A stretch of 41,225 nucleotides of DNA from Bryobacteraceae bacterium (GTDB taxonomy: Bacteria; Acidobacteriota; Terriglobia; Bryobacterales; Bryobacteraceae): the NCBI GenBank assembly GCA_028275505.1, contig JAPWUP010000013.1:1-41225 (forward strand), in the 5' to 3' direction. This document shows positions 8,901 through 15,665 of the stretch, in pieces. Made by a program: the position numbers and the translations under genes. How positions within the stretch are numbered: the first letter of the stretch is position 1; every line of letters begins with the position of its first letter. The notes under the pieces were generated by a model. It saw only the letters and a program-made list of their open reading frames with translations, searched no databases and was not told the origin of the DNA.

Positions 8901-9254
8901 CTCGATGCGGGCCTCCACCGTGCCCACTTCCAGACGGGCATCGAGTCGCCGGATTTCCAGCGCCGAGAGCCGCACGTCCGTGGCGACGAATTCCTTGAAG
9001 CCGGGCGCCGTGATTCGCACCGTGTAAACGCCCTCGCGCAACTGGGCGAGCGTGTAATTGCCCACCTCGTTGGCCCTGGCGGTGTAACGGTAGTTGGTCC
9101 CTTGCTGAACGGCCTCGACGGCAGCGCCGGGAATGGCCGCGCCCGTGGCGTCCGTCACTGTCCCGGTGATGCTGGCGAACGTGGTCTGGCCGTAGCAGGA
9201 CAGAGAAACCACGCCCAGCGCAGCAACCAGCTTCAAGCGTGAGAACCCCTTCAT
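6000..9254 (-). CDS. TonB-dependent outer-membrane receptor, Oar-like, with carboxypeptidase-regulatory domain
   Basis: This 1084-residue protein has a signal peptide (about 1-22, ending SCYGQ). A carboxypeptidase-regulatory-like beta-sandwich (about 25-113: ASITGTVTDATGAAIPGA, then GNYTLAQLREGVYTVRI) is followed by a plug (about 120-245, with SSIDGITHSNQYDG and GQVTIISKSGSNEWHG) and a long beta-barrel ending in an aromatic residue (LEW). This architecture is typical of acidobacterial receptors. The substrate is not encoded in any motif, but the PL10 lyase begins 11 bases downstream, so uptake or binding of pectic oligosaccharides is likely. The ATG has an excellent ribosome site (AGGGAGGAAGG). 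A -35/extended -10 pair lies at 9305-9334. It is the first gene of the probable four-gene operon. Confidence 0.9.
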   Translation of the reverse strand: MKGFSRLKLVAALGVVSLSCYGQTTFASITGTVTDATGAAIPGAAVEAVQQGTNYRYTARANEVGNYTLAQLREGVYTVRITAPGFKEFVATDVRLSALEIRRLDARLEVGTVEARIEVTAGATLIETETARIWDSKTDRYLASLPLNTRSLWSFIGLSPGVVQAGGGSATRRFAGSRANQSDSSIDGITHSNQYDGTQISPLVSAIESFAEVRVDMANNTAEYGSIGQVTIISKSGSNEWHGSLFDYYVTPWFRARNPFAAQRSTGVRHNPGGSVGGPIYLPKIYDGHNRSFFFYTFETSRGSQVLSNLNATVPIPSWRAGDFSRETTPIRDPFAGNAPFPGGRIPASRLNPVALKIQDRFYPLPNQPDPDTFRALNHRLQLLRPFDPNTYWTLRLDHRFSEKHFVFGRYTWNRSHSRDYDSALPGIGRRWQTRDTRAVQASYTWSLRPNLVNEFRWGYAWNDNPRHGPLKGLEVVQYLGLTGLVPNLPDVNGVFQVSFSGIGITGISQTQWRHPGFKNFAQQFQEHLSWFRGRHSLKAGLIAGRTKFEDWQMPSNLFGAATFSNRFTGHPYADFLLGIPTSSSRAAPSLYIDRLRWNWDMFVTDEWKVRPDLTLNIGLRYELKPAWIENSGAQALFDVDSGKIVVPDGSLQKVSPLLPKAYVEVVEASTLGFHPTRLLTNEYNNLAPRIGVAWRPLGPDTVVRAGYGIFYDVVPRAVSAGGAPFVINEPTFTNPTPVPAIVLPVVFPTSVAGPTTISLPSAVRKDLRTPYSMQYNLTIEHQRWETGFRLSYIGTNTRQGEWGYNINQPIPDDRLYVDKPRPFPRYPGITYISNGAGHQYHSMQLEIERRFARGLAYQFSWTWARDIGDLERGESPENAYDRKRERAVWLDIPTHRVTGNFIWEMPFGKGARGLKRGLLYGWELSGIYSLYSGQFLTPQWTGPDPTGTAYTSSRTPAQVTIRPDHLRNANLPKDQRSTARWFDVSAFAPPPLGRFGTSAKGVIKGPGSWAFNAGLAKHFSFRERARLRWEITATNLFNHPNWNNPGTNITSLATAGVITGAGGEQALDTTGPRSFRTGLRLEW

Positions 9255-9304
9255 GGCCTTCCTCCCTGAACCGGCGGACCCCTATCCTCGCCGGCTCGTA
9301 AGCA

Positions 9305-9334
9305 AAGATATCAGGTCCCCGCCCGGGCAGGCAA
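9305..9334 (-). promoter_or_regulatory. Promoter of the TonB receptor-pectate lyase operon
   Basis: On the minus strand, TTGCCT (9329-9334) and the extended -10 TGATATCTT (9305-9313) are separated by an 18-base spacer. The predicted start is near 9298, giving a 44-base leader with a strong ribosome site. The rest of the 169-base gap 9255-9423 shows no gene. Confidence 0.42.
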
Positions 9335-9423
9335 GCCAATCCTTCGCCACTTCGACGCGCCGAAACCGGGACCACCGAGGCGAAGCCGCGGTTCCACTCT
9401 GCGTCACAATTTACAATTTTCGG

Positions 9424-10260
9424 TTATCGAAGCCACGGTCTCCGCAAAAGAGCCGGCTGCGGCTCGGACGTCTCCGGCAACAGTTCGAGGACCGCCAGGA
9501 TGGGGCGATGGTCGGAGGCCACAGCTTCGTCGAGTACGCGCACTTCCACCACGCGCCAGCGATGGGCCGGGCGGTAAAGAATGTAGTCAATCTGGCGGGT
9601 GGGGGCAGCTGAGGGAAACGTGGGCAAGACGTCGCCCGCCACCTGCCACGCCTCGGCCAGTTTGCGCAGGGGCGGGCTGTCGCGCAGGGCATTCAGGTCG
9701 CCTGCCAGCAAGCTGGGAAGGTCGGGTTCTTCCGCCGTGATGGCAAGCAGCGCCTCTGCGGCTTTTACACGGTCGGCTTCGCTGACGTCGAGATGCGTGG
9801 CGAAGAATCGAAAGATCGTATTGGCTGCCTCCGTATTACCCGTGTATACGTGCAACTGAACGACGCCCCGGGGTTCGCGACCGGGCGTGAAAGGCAAGGC
9901 CCAGTTGGCAAAGCCGTTGACCGGCAGGCGCGCAAGCGCGGCGTTGCCGTACATGCCGCCCTGGTAGTCTATCGTGCGTCCGAAGAAAAACTGCATGCCT
10001 GTCAGACACGCCAGTTGCTGTGCCTGATCAACATTACCCGTCCGGCGCGTGTAGCGATCTACTTCCTGCAAGGCGACCACGTCCGGCTCAGCGCTGCGGA
10101 TCACGGCTGCGATCCGCTCCAAGTCCACCTTGCCATCCGTACCCTCGCCATGATGAATGTTGTAGCTGAGAACCTTGATGACCCATGGCCCCTGCGCGGC
10201 CCGCACCACCGCAGATAGCCAGATCCACAGCCCCATTAAGATCAAGCGGCGCCTCATCAT
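9424..10260 (-). CDS. Exported endonuclease/exonuclease/phosphatase-family protein
   Basis: This 278-residue protein has an N-terminal signal peptide or anchor (about 1-22). All catalytic motifs of the DNase I/EEP superfamily are present: Asn34 (SYNIHHG), Glu66 (LQEVD), YGNAAL (104-109), His156 (THLD), Asp188 and Asn190 (AGDLNA), Asp225 (QIDYI) and Asp250-His251 (SDHRP). The family hydrolyses phosphodiester bonds in nucleic acids, phospholipids or inositol phosphates with a divalent metal. With export, scavenging of extracellular DNA or phosphate esters is plausible, but the substrate cannot be fixed. An AGAGGAG ribosome site precedes the ATG at 10260. The 107 bases to the next gene (10261-10367) are AT-richer but hold no gene or promoter I trust. 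Confidence 0.87.
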   Translation of the reverse strand: MMRRRLILMGLWIWLSAVVRAAQGPWVIKVLSYNIHHGEGTDGKVDLERIAAVIRSAEPDVVALQEVDRYTRRTGNVDQAQQLACLTGMQFFFGRTIDYQGGMYGNAALARLPVNGFANWALPFTPGREPRGVVQLHVYTGNTEAANTIFRFFATHLDVSEADRVKAAEALLAITAEEPDLPSLLAGDLNALRDSPPLRKLAEAWQVAGDVLPTFPSAAPTRQIDYILYRPAHRWRVVEVRVLDEAVASDHRPILAVLELLPETSEPQPALLRRPWLR

Positions 10261-10367
10261 TCGTCTCCTCTTTCAGGATTTCCGCCAGCCGGCGGGTCTT
10301 CGGTTCACAATTCAGTTATGGATCTATACTAACCTTACTTCGGCTTACGTTAGCTACCCTGGTTAGC

Positions 10368-11390
10368 TCAGTTACCGATGTAGCGTGCATAGACGCTTCG
10401 GGCGACGCCCGGATCGCCGGTACCTTTCACGATCACGCGGCCGTCCCCAAAGATGGTCAGCTCGTAAGGCGTGGTACGGAACCGCAGCGCGAAGGGCGTC
10501 AGCTTGACTTCCCCCAAGGGCGCGAGGCGGCGAGCCAGTTCCTCGAGATCCAGCGGGCCGGCGCGCTCGTGGATTTGGACTGCGTTGCGCCCGCACAGCG
10601 TGACCGGTCCCCGGGGACCAGCTTCAAGGTGAGCAAAGACGCGTCGAGCGCACGCAGGGCAGTCAGGCTGGGGGCCGGGTTGCTCGACCTCCCGGATGCG
10701 GCCTTCCCACAGGTCGAGCATGGTAATTCGCAGGCGTAAGGATGGACCGGCGCCGGTCAGGATCTTCAGGGCGTCCGCAACCTGGATGGACGCCACCGCT
10801 GCGGTGACTACGTTGAGGATTCCGGCCGTCTCGCAAGTAGGTTGCGGCGGCGCCGGTGGCTCGGGATAGAGGCACTTCAGGCATGCGCTGCGGCCCGGCA
10901 ATACCGGCATCGTAATCCCATAAGTGGCCAGGGCAGCTCCGTAAACCCAAGGAATCCCGTTCCGGATACAGTAATCGTTGATCAGGTAGCGCGTTTCGAA
11001 ATTATCGGTTCCGTCCAGAATCACATCTGCGCCGGCGAGAGTGTCGGCAATGTTCGCCGAGTTGAGGTCGGCTACCACCGGGCGTATTTCGATCGCCGAG
11101 TTGATCCGGGCCAGATGCCGCGCGGCCGCGATTGCTTTGGGCAGGTCTTCCTCCAGATCGGATTCGTCATACAGCCACTGGCGCTGAAGGTTACTCAGTT
11201 CGAGATAGTCGCGGTCCACGAGGATCAGCCGCCCGACCCCCGCCCTCGCCAGCGCAGCCGCCTGGAAACTGCCCAGCGCTCCGCAGCCGATGATGGCCGC
11301 CGCCGATTCGAGCAGCTTTTGCTGCCCTTGTTCGCCGATCACCGGCAGAACGATTTGCCGGAGGTAGCGCTCTCTCTGTCCGGGGTCCAT
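10368..11390 (-). CDS. E1-like adenylyltransferase of the MoeB/ThiF/HesA family
   Basis: This 340-residue protein activates the C-terminal Gly-Gly of a ubiquitin-like sulfur carrier (MoaD, ThiS or similar) with ATP. It shows RERYLRQIVLPVIG at the N-terminus, the nucleotide loop G35-C-G-A-L-G40, LVDRDYLELSNLQRQ (57-71), DGTDNFETRYLIND (126-139), catalytic-type Cys186 (TCETAG), and two zinc pairs, Cys170/Cys173 and Cys244/Cys247. An extra domain after about 260 (PVTLCGRNAVQI onward) replaces the rhodanese domain of some relatives. No sulfur-carrier gene is nearby. The frame opens at a TTG (11420), but an extended -10 (TGCTATGAT, 11400-11408) lies between that TTG and the ATG at 11390, so I chose the ATG. 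The mRNA would carry only about three leader bases. Confidence 0.87.
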   Translation of the reverse strand: MDPGQRERYLRQIVLPVIGEQGQQKLLESAAAIIGCGALGSFQAAALARAGVGRLILVDRDYLELSNLQRQWLYDESDLEEDLPKAIAAARHLARINSAIEIRPVVADLNSANIADTLAGADVILDGTDNFETRYLINDYCIRNGIPWVYGAALATYGITMPVLPGRSACLKCLYPEPPAPPQPTCETAGILNVVTAAVASIQVADALKILTGAGPSLRLRITMLDLWEGRIREVEQPGPQPDCPACARRVFAHLEAGPRGPVTLCGRNAVQIHERAGPLDLEELARRLAPLGEVKLTPFALRFRTTPYELTIFGDGRVIVKGTGDPGVARSVYARYIGN

Positions 11391-11399
11391 CCGGATCGT

Positions 11400-11408
11400 A
11401 TCATAGCA
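11400..11408 (-). promoter_or_regulatory. Extended -10 promoter of the E1-like gene
   Basis: TGCTATGAT on the minus strand. The predicted start is about 11393, three bases before the ATG at 11390. There is no Shine-Dalgarno sequence, consistent with a nearly leaderless mRNA. Confidence 0.45.
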
Positions 11409-11446
11409 GGGCGCCGCCAAAGTCCAGCTAATCTCTAGCCCTTAGA

Positions 11447-11455
11447 TGATAAAAT
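11447..11455 (+). promoter_or_regulatory. Extended -10 promoter of the coiled-coil protein gene
   Basis: TGATAAAAT, with a predicted start near 11462. The AAAGGAGG ribosome site at 11461-11468 lies at the very 5' end of the message. Confidence 0.4.
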
Positions 11456-11473
11456 CACCGAAAGGAGGACTTT

Positions 11474-12349
11474 ATGGGCAGCTTCGAGGCATCACCCCAG
11501 CCTGGCGGCGGAGGCGGGTCGCGGGTGGTCATCCCCCTGTTGTTCGGGGCAGTGATCGCGCTGGTGGCCGCCACGGTGATTCTGTTCGTACAGTTGGATG
11601 GTTTGCGCACGGACGTCGCCAAATTGCGCGAGTCCATGCAGGTAGAAATCGCCAACCTGAAGGAGGCGACCAAAATAACCAGTGCGGCAAGCCGCCGCCA
11701 CCTGGACGAGCTGCGCGATGAACTGGAAGCGGCGCGGCGGCAGGCCGCGGTAGCCGTCGGCCAGGCGCGGACGGAAGCCCTGGCCAAGGCCGAACAACTC
11801 GCCCGGCAGCTCGCCGAGGAACAGCGTCGCCAGCATCAGCAAGTGGCCAGCGAGCTTTCGGAGGTCAAGCAGGCGACGACCGCCACCAGCGCCAAGCTGG
11901 GTGAAGTCTCCAGCGAAGTGTCCAGCGTCAAGAGCGAGGTGGCGTCCACTAAGTCCGAGCTGGAAAAGACCATCGCCGAACTGAAGCGCATGACCGGCGA
12001 CATGGGCGTGATGAGCGGGCTGATCGCCACCAACGCCAAGGAGCTGGCTGCCCTGAAAGCTCTCGGGGATCGCAACTACTTCGAGTTCGATCTCAAGAAG
12101 ACCAAGAATCCCCAGCGTGTGGGCGACATCGCCATCCTGCTCAAGAGGACCGATCCCAAGCGCAACAAGTACACGATTGACGTGATCGCCGACGACAAAC
12201 GAGTGGAAAAGAAAGACCGCAACGTCAACGAGCCGGTCCAGTTCTACGTCTCCAAGGCGCGCCAGCCGTACGAAATCGTGGTCAACGAAGTCCGCAAGGA
12301 CCAGATCATCGGTTACCTGGCCACGCCCAAAGTCCAGAGCACGCGCTGA
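11474..12349 (+). CDS. Single-pass membrane protein with long coiled coil and C-terminal beta domain
   Basis: I do not recognise a named family. The 291-residue protein has a Gly-rich start, one membrane helix (about 18-42: VVIPLLFGAVIALVAATVI), then about 150 residues of heptad-rich coiled coil (45-195). Repeated units such as LGEVSSEVSSVKSEV and KSELEKTIAELK are visible. A compact basic domain rich in beta strands follows (about 200-285: YFEFDLKKTKNPQRVGDIAI, then YEIVVNEVRKDQIIGYL). The topology suggests the coil and terminal domain face the periplasm, although a cytoplasmic orientation is not excluded. The ribosome site is strong (AAAGGAGG five bases before the ATG). It is divergent from the E1-like gene and convergent with the VWFA gene (15-base gap). 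A scaffold or spacer role is only a guess. Confidence 0.7.
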   Translation: MGSFEASPQPGGGGGSRVVIPLLFGAVIALVAATVILFVQLDGLRTDVAKLRESMQVEIANLKEATKITSAASRRHLDELRDELEAARRQAAVAVGQARTEALAKAEQLARQLAEEQRRQHQQVASELSEVKQATTATSAKLGEVSSEVSSVKSEVASTKSELEKTIAELKRMTGDMGVMSGLIATNAKELAALKALGDRNYFEFDLKKTKNPQRVGDIAILLKRTDPKRNKYTIDVIADDKRVEKKDRNVNEPVQFYVSKARQPYEIVVNEVRKDQIIGYLATPKVQSTR

Positions 12350-12364
12350 GGAGCGGGATTCGGT

Positions 12365-13153
12365 TCACTCGAGAGCCAGGGCGCTGATCTGGTACCGTCC
12401 CGGCCTCTCGATTTCTACTTTCACCTTCTCGCCCAGGGAAAGATTGCCGCTCAGCGTGAGGATGTAGGGGGAGCGGATCACCTCAAAAATGCGCGGCCCG
12501 GGCGGACCGCCCATCCGTTTCAGCTCCCGGACAACAAACCAGGCGCCGCCTGTCTCGCGGGCGAGTGTTTCGAACAGGCTGCGGCCTGAACCGAGCACGT
12601 AGACCGGATAAATCGAGACGTTTCGGCGCCGCGCGAGTCGGAGAACTTCACGCTCGCTCATCCGGCTCGAGCCCTCCAAGCCGGCCGTCAGAAGGATCAA
12701 AACGCGCCGGAAACTCGACTCATGAAAGCCGTCCTCGATCGCCGCGTAAAGGGCGTCCAGTACGTTGGGCACGTTGCCGTATTTCACGCGCAGCAAGGCC
12801 CGCCTCAGCAGCTCTTTGCTGGAAGTGAAGTCCTGGATCAGATCGGCCGAGGAATGAAAGCTGACGATGGCCATCTGATCTTTGCTGTGCAGCTGCTCGA
12901 TGATGCTCTCGGCCACGGGCTGGACAATTGCGCCCACCAGGCTCGTGTCCAGCAGCATCATCACGTCCAGGAGGCCCTGGGCCGGTTCCGCCGCTTCCAC
13001 CTTCCGCAGCACGCCCTCGTCGTGAACGCGAAATTCGCCCGCTTTCAGGTCGGTCACCGGACGACCCGTGCGCTGGTCCACCACGGTCACCAGCAAGCGC
13101 GTGGAAGCTGAGGCCGTCATGCCCGCCAGGATCACTACCAGCAAACAGCGCAT
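12365..13153 (-). CDS. Exported VWFA-domain protein (acidobacterial VWFA-related type)
   Basis: This 262-residue protein has a short signal peptide (about 1-17). A preface strand typical of the acidobacterial VWFA-related family follows (LLVTVVDQRTGRPVTDLKAGEFRV, in pieces from 20), then a von Willebrand A fold from about 62. The MIDAS loop reads D69-T-S71-L-V73, so the second serine of the canonical DxSxS is missing and metal binding may be weak. Later landmarks are AIVSFHSSADLIQDF (95-109) and RVLILLTAGLEGSS (150-163). The C-terminus (about 190-262) contains a beta-rich tail. The family is usually involved in extracytoplasmic protein contacts. It starts 10 bases after the adaptor lipoprotein stop, so the two are probably co-translated. 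Confidence 0.8.
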   Translation of the reverse strand: MRCLLVVILAGMTASASTRLLVTVVDQRTGRPVTDLKAGEFRVHDEGVLRKVEAAEPAQGLLDVMMLLDTSLVGAIVQPVAESIIEQLHSKDQMAIVSFHSSADLIQDFTSSKELLRRALLRVKYGNVPNVLDALYAAIEDGFHESSFRRVLILLTAGLEGSSRMSEREVLRLARRRNVSIYPVYVLGSGRSLFETLARETGGAWFVVRELKRMGGPPGPRIFEVIRSPYILTLSGNLSLGEKVKVEIERPGRYQISALALE

Positions 13154-13163
13154 GCTTCTCAGC

Positions 13164-14384
13164 TTACTCCGAGCGCGTGCCCTCTTCCACGACGCGCACG
13201 CTCACGCCGCTTTCCAGGCGGTTCAGCTGGGTAATGGCGACCCGTTCGCCCGGTCGCACGCCCTCGACAATTTCAACCTCCTGGCCGAAACGGTCACCCA
13301 GCTTGACTTCCCGCGGTTCCACCGTGTTGCCGCGCACGGCGTACACCTTGTTCGTTCCCAGCACGTAATTCACTGCGCGCACGGGCACCAGGTAAACTTG
13401 CTCGAACTTGTTCGTTCGGATTCTGGCTTTGGCGTACGAGCCGGGCTTCAGCTCACCCCCGGGATTCTGAATGAGCGCCTCGACCAGGAAGGTTCGCTTG
13501 CTCTGATCCACTGTGGGCGAGATGCGCCAGACGCGGCCTTCGAACCGGCGATCCGGATATGCCTCCACGGAGACTTCCGCTGCCTGCCCGATCTGGATCC
13601 AGGGTGCCATCCGTTCCGGAACCTCGGCCCGCAGCCGGATGGGATTGATCTTGACCAGCGTAAACAGTGGCGTATTGACGCGAACGTACTGCCCCACCGT
13701 GACCTGGCGTTCCTTGACGTAAGCGGCGAAAGGCGCCCGCACCGTGGTGTCGCGCAGTCGCTTGCGCTGCAGCTGAAGGCTGGCCTTGTACTGCTCCACC
13801 TGCTGGATGAGGTTTCGCGTCTGGTTCAGCGTGGCGTCGTAGGCGGCCAGCATGGCTTTGTAACGCGCCTGCGCCGCATCCAGGTCCTGCTGCGAGCCGA
13901 TTCCCTGATCTACGAGTTGGCGCGCCCGTTTGTAGCGTTGTTCGGCGTCGAACAGATCGGCCTGGGCGCGGCGCACTTCCGGTGTCTCCCGAATGTCGTG
14001 TACGCGCTCTTCTTCGTTCTTCAGACCGAGTCGCTCGAGCGCCTGGCGAAGCTGGGCTTCCGTCTGGGCTACCAGATAGCGCTGTTCCTCCTCGGAAATT
14101 CTCGCCAGGACGTCGCCTTGCGCCACCGCGTCGCCCAGATCGAATCGAACCTCCTCAACACGGCCATCCACCTCGGCGCTGACAACGACCTCGTCGTAAG
14201 GGTACAGCGTGCCCACGGCTTCGACCACCCGCTGGATCTGCCGCGAAACCACGGGCGCCACTCGTATGGCGATCGGTCCGGCATCGCGCTTGGCTTGTGG
14301 GCTGGATTGGCGGTTGCAGGCGGGGACCGCGATCAGCCCCAGCAAGGCTATCCAGCAGCAGGCCGTTCTCCCGATCCACGTCAT
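13164..14384 (-). CDS. RND/MFP-type periplasmic adaptor lipoprotein
   Basis: This 406-residue protein is a membrane-fusion adaptor linking an inner-membrane pump to an outer-membrane channel. The lipobox VPAC places the lipidated Cys at 23. After it come a lipoyl/barrel-sandwich half (AEVDGRVEEVRFDLGDAVAQ), a long helical hairpin of heptads (about 95-190), the second lipoyl half (VRAPFAAYVKERQVTVGQYV), a beta barrel (PIRLRAEVPER), and a C-terminal membrane-proximal domain (QVYLVPVRAVN). The frame opens at an ATG at 14429, but its ribosome site abuts the codon. The ATG at 14384 has AAGGA nine bases upstream and gives a compact lipoprotein signal, so I chose it. No RND, ABC or TolC partner is in the window. 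VWFA follows by 10 bases. Confidence 0.87.
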   Translation of the reverse strand: MTWIGRTACCWIALLGLIAVPACNRQSSPQAKRDAGPIAIRVAPVVSRQIQRVVEAVGTLYPYDEVVVSAEVDGRVEEVRFDLGDAVAQGDVLARISEEEQRYLVAQTEAQLRQALERLGLKNEEERVHDIRETPEVRRAQADLFDAEQRYKRARQLVDQGIGSQQDLDAAQARYKAMLAAYDATLNQTRNLIQQVEQYKASLQLQRKRLRDTTVRAPFAAYVKERQVTVGQYVRVNTPLFTLVKINPIRLRAEVPERMAPWIQIGQAAEVSVEAYPDRRFEGRVWRISPTVDQSKRTFLVEALIQNPGGELKPGSYAKARIRTNKFEQVYLVPVRAVNYVLGTNKVYAVRGNTVEPREVKLGDRFGQEVEIVEGVRPGERVAITQLNRLESGVSVRVVEEGTRSE

Positions 14385-14451
14385 GCGGCCAGTTCCTTCA
14401 CTGACTAGCTTAACCGTATTCCGATGCATCCTTCCTCAGGTTGGGGCGGCT

Positions 14452-14480
14452 GGCGTCAGCCTGGGGTTACACCAGGCGCC
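14452..14480. repeat. Bulged inverted repeat downstream of the propeller gene
   Basis: CCTGG (14460-14464) pairs with CCAGG (14472-14476). Past a four-base bulge, GGCG (14452-14455) pairs with CGCC (14477-14480). It lies in the 118-base gap between the propeller stop and the adaptor start. It could slow transcription between the two genes, but no T-run follows. Confidence 0.25.
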
Positions 14481-14502
14481 CGGGCGGCCCACGCTCATGT
14501 CC

Positions 14503-15615
14503 TCACGGAACGGAGTCGGTCGGTTCCACGAGCCGCTCGACGTTCATGCGGTATAAGGCGGGCTTGCCTTCGCGGTCGCTCTGGAAATAGATGCGACGGC
14601 TGTCGGCGCTGAACGTGGGCCGCACCTGCCGCGCGTCGCGCGCGCCGTGCTCGCACAACGTGAGTTCCCGCCGCGTCACGCGAAGCAAAAGCAGCAGGTA
14701 GGGCGAGGCCACGCTGGCGCTTGCCCCCAGAAAAACCGATTCGTCGGCGTTGGCCGCGAAGCTGGCGAACTGGCTGGTCGTGGCCACCAGCCGATCCCGG
14801 TTCGAACTCAGCTCGTACTCCCGGATGGCGCTCAGCTTGCCCTTCTCGGCCGGCTGATGCAGGTAGAGCACCCGGCGCCCGTCGGCGGACCAATATGCTT
14901 GCAGTACGCGCCCTGGGGGGACCTGGAGTCTTTCGCTGGCCTGACCGCGTCGCCTGGCCAGCCAAAGGCTGTCTTCGTAGAGGTACAGGATTTGTTGCTC
15001 GCGCGGCCCCGGCGCCGGGTCGCGAATGGCCTCCGGCCGCTCCAACACGGTCATCGCGCTCCCGTTGCTGGTGCGGATGAGGCGCAAGCTCCAGCGTCCG
15101 GCGCGGGATTCGACCAACGCGATGTACTTGCCATCCGGTGACAGGCCAAAGCCGGCCTCGCGCTGCCATCCTTCGGGTACGCGGTAGATCGCTTTGGCCT
15201 TGAGATTGCCAAGCGACGCCCGGTACAGCGTGTCGCCATCGAAGTAGCAGAAGGCATCATCGTCGGCCGTCAGCGTGAAGGCATAGGGATCCAACGCCTT
15301 GGCTTCGGTCAACTGTTCGCTCTGACCGCTGCGTTCCTCCAGGCGAAAGAGCTGGAAGGTCCCCGCACGATCCGAGGCCACCAGCAGGAAACCTCCCTTT
15401 CGCGCCAGAGAGCGGGCATGCGGCGGCGCCAGAAAGCTGGAGTGCGAGGGATCAGTCAGGCGCTCGACCTGAAACTCCGTCGCGGGGTCAGCGTAAGGCA
15501 CGCGCTCTGCGGGCCAAAGGCGTCGTTTCTGGGCGGCGACCCGCGTTCCGGCAATCAGCCAGGCCAGCCAGGACCGGCGCGTCCAACCGCGGTCGCGCGG
15601 CCCGCGCGCGTTCAT
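14503..15615 (-). CDS. Tat-exported PD40 beta-propeller resembling oligogalacturonate lyase (PL22) but lacking its metal ligands
   Basis: This 370-residue protein has a twin-arginine leader (TRRSWLAWLIAG, 12-23). WD/PD40 blades follow: VERLTDPSHSSF, GGFLLVASDRAGTFQLFRL, FSADSRRIYFQSDREGKPALY. The order of VERLTDP, SDRAGTFQLFRL, YFDGDTLYRASL and IYRVPEGW closely follows PL22 oligogalacturonate lyases as I know them. PL22 enzymes bind metal through a QxxHPH motif just before a final SFSPDG blade. Here the matching stretch reads ARDARQVRPTFSADS, with no histidine, so lyase activity is doubtful. A general TolB-like propeller is the alternative. The ATG at 15615 has AGGA nine bases upstream; one at 15633 has no ribosome site. 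It follows the HYDIN-repeat gene by 50 bases. Confidence 0.72.
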   Translation of the reverse strand: MNARGPRDRGWTRRSWLAWLIAGTRVAAQKRRLWPAERVPYADPATEFQVERLTDPSHSSFLAPPHARSLARKGGFLLVASDRAGTFQLFRLEERSGQSEQLTEAKALDPYAFTLTADDDAFCYFDGDTLYRASLGNLKAKAIYRVPEGWQREAGFGLSPDGKYIALVESRAGRWSLRLIRTSNGSAMTVLERPEAIRDPAPGPREQQILYLYEDSLWLARRRGQASERLQVPPGRVLQAYWSADGRRVLYLHQPAEKGKLSAIREYELSSNRDRLVATTSQFASFAANADESVFLGASASVASPYLLLLLRVTRRELTLCEHGARDARQVRPTFSADSRRIYFQSDREGKPALYRMNVERLVEPTDSVP

Positions 15616-15665
15616 CACCCACGATCCTAGCATGCCGCCGGCGGCGCTTTCCCGATCCTGGCGGC

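Noticed and set aside
10358-10420. A tRNA-like stretch (GGTTAGCTCAGTT followed by AGCGT...ACGCT)
   Set aside because: The D-arm-like and anticodon-stem-like pieces lack a seven-base anticodon loop, a T arm and an acceptor stem, and most of the stretch is the coding end of the E1-like gene.
11391-11420. TTG-start extension of the E1-like protein
   Set aside because: The predicted extended -10 lies between this TTG and the ATG at 11390, and the family sequence begins at the ATG.
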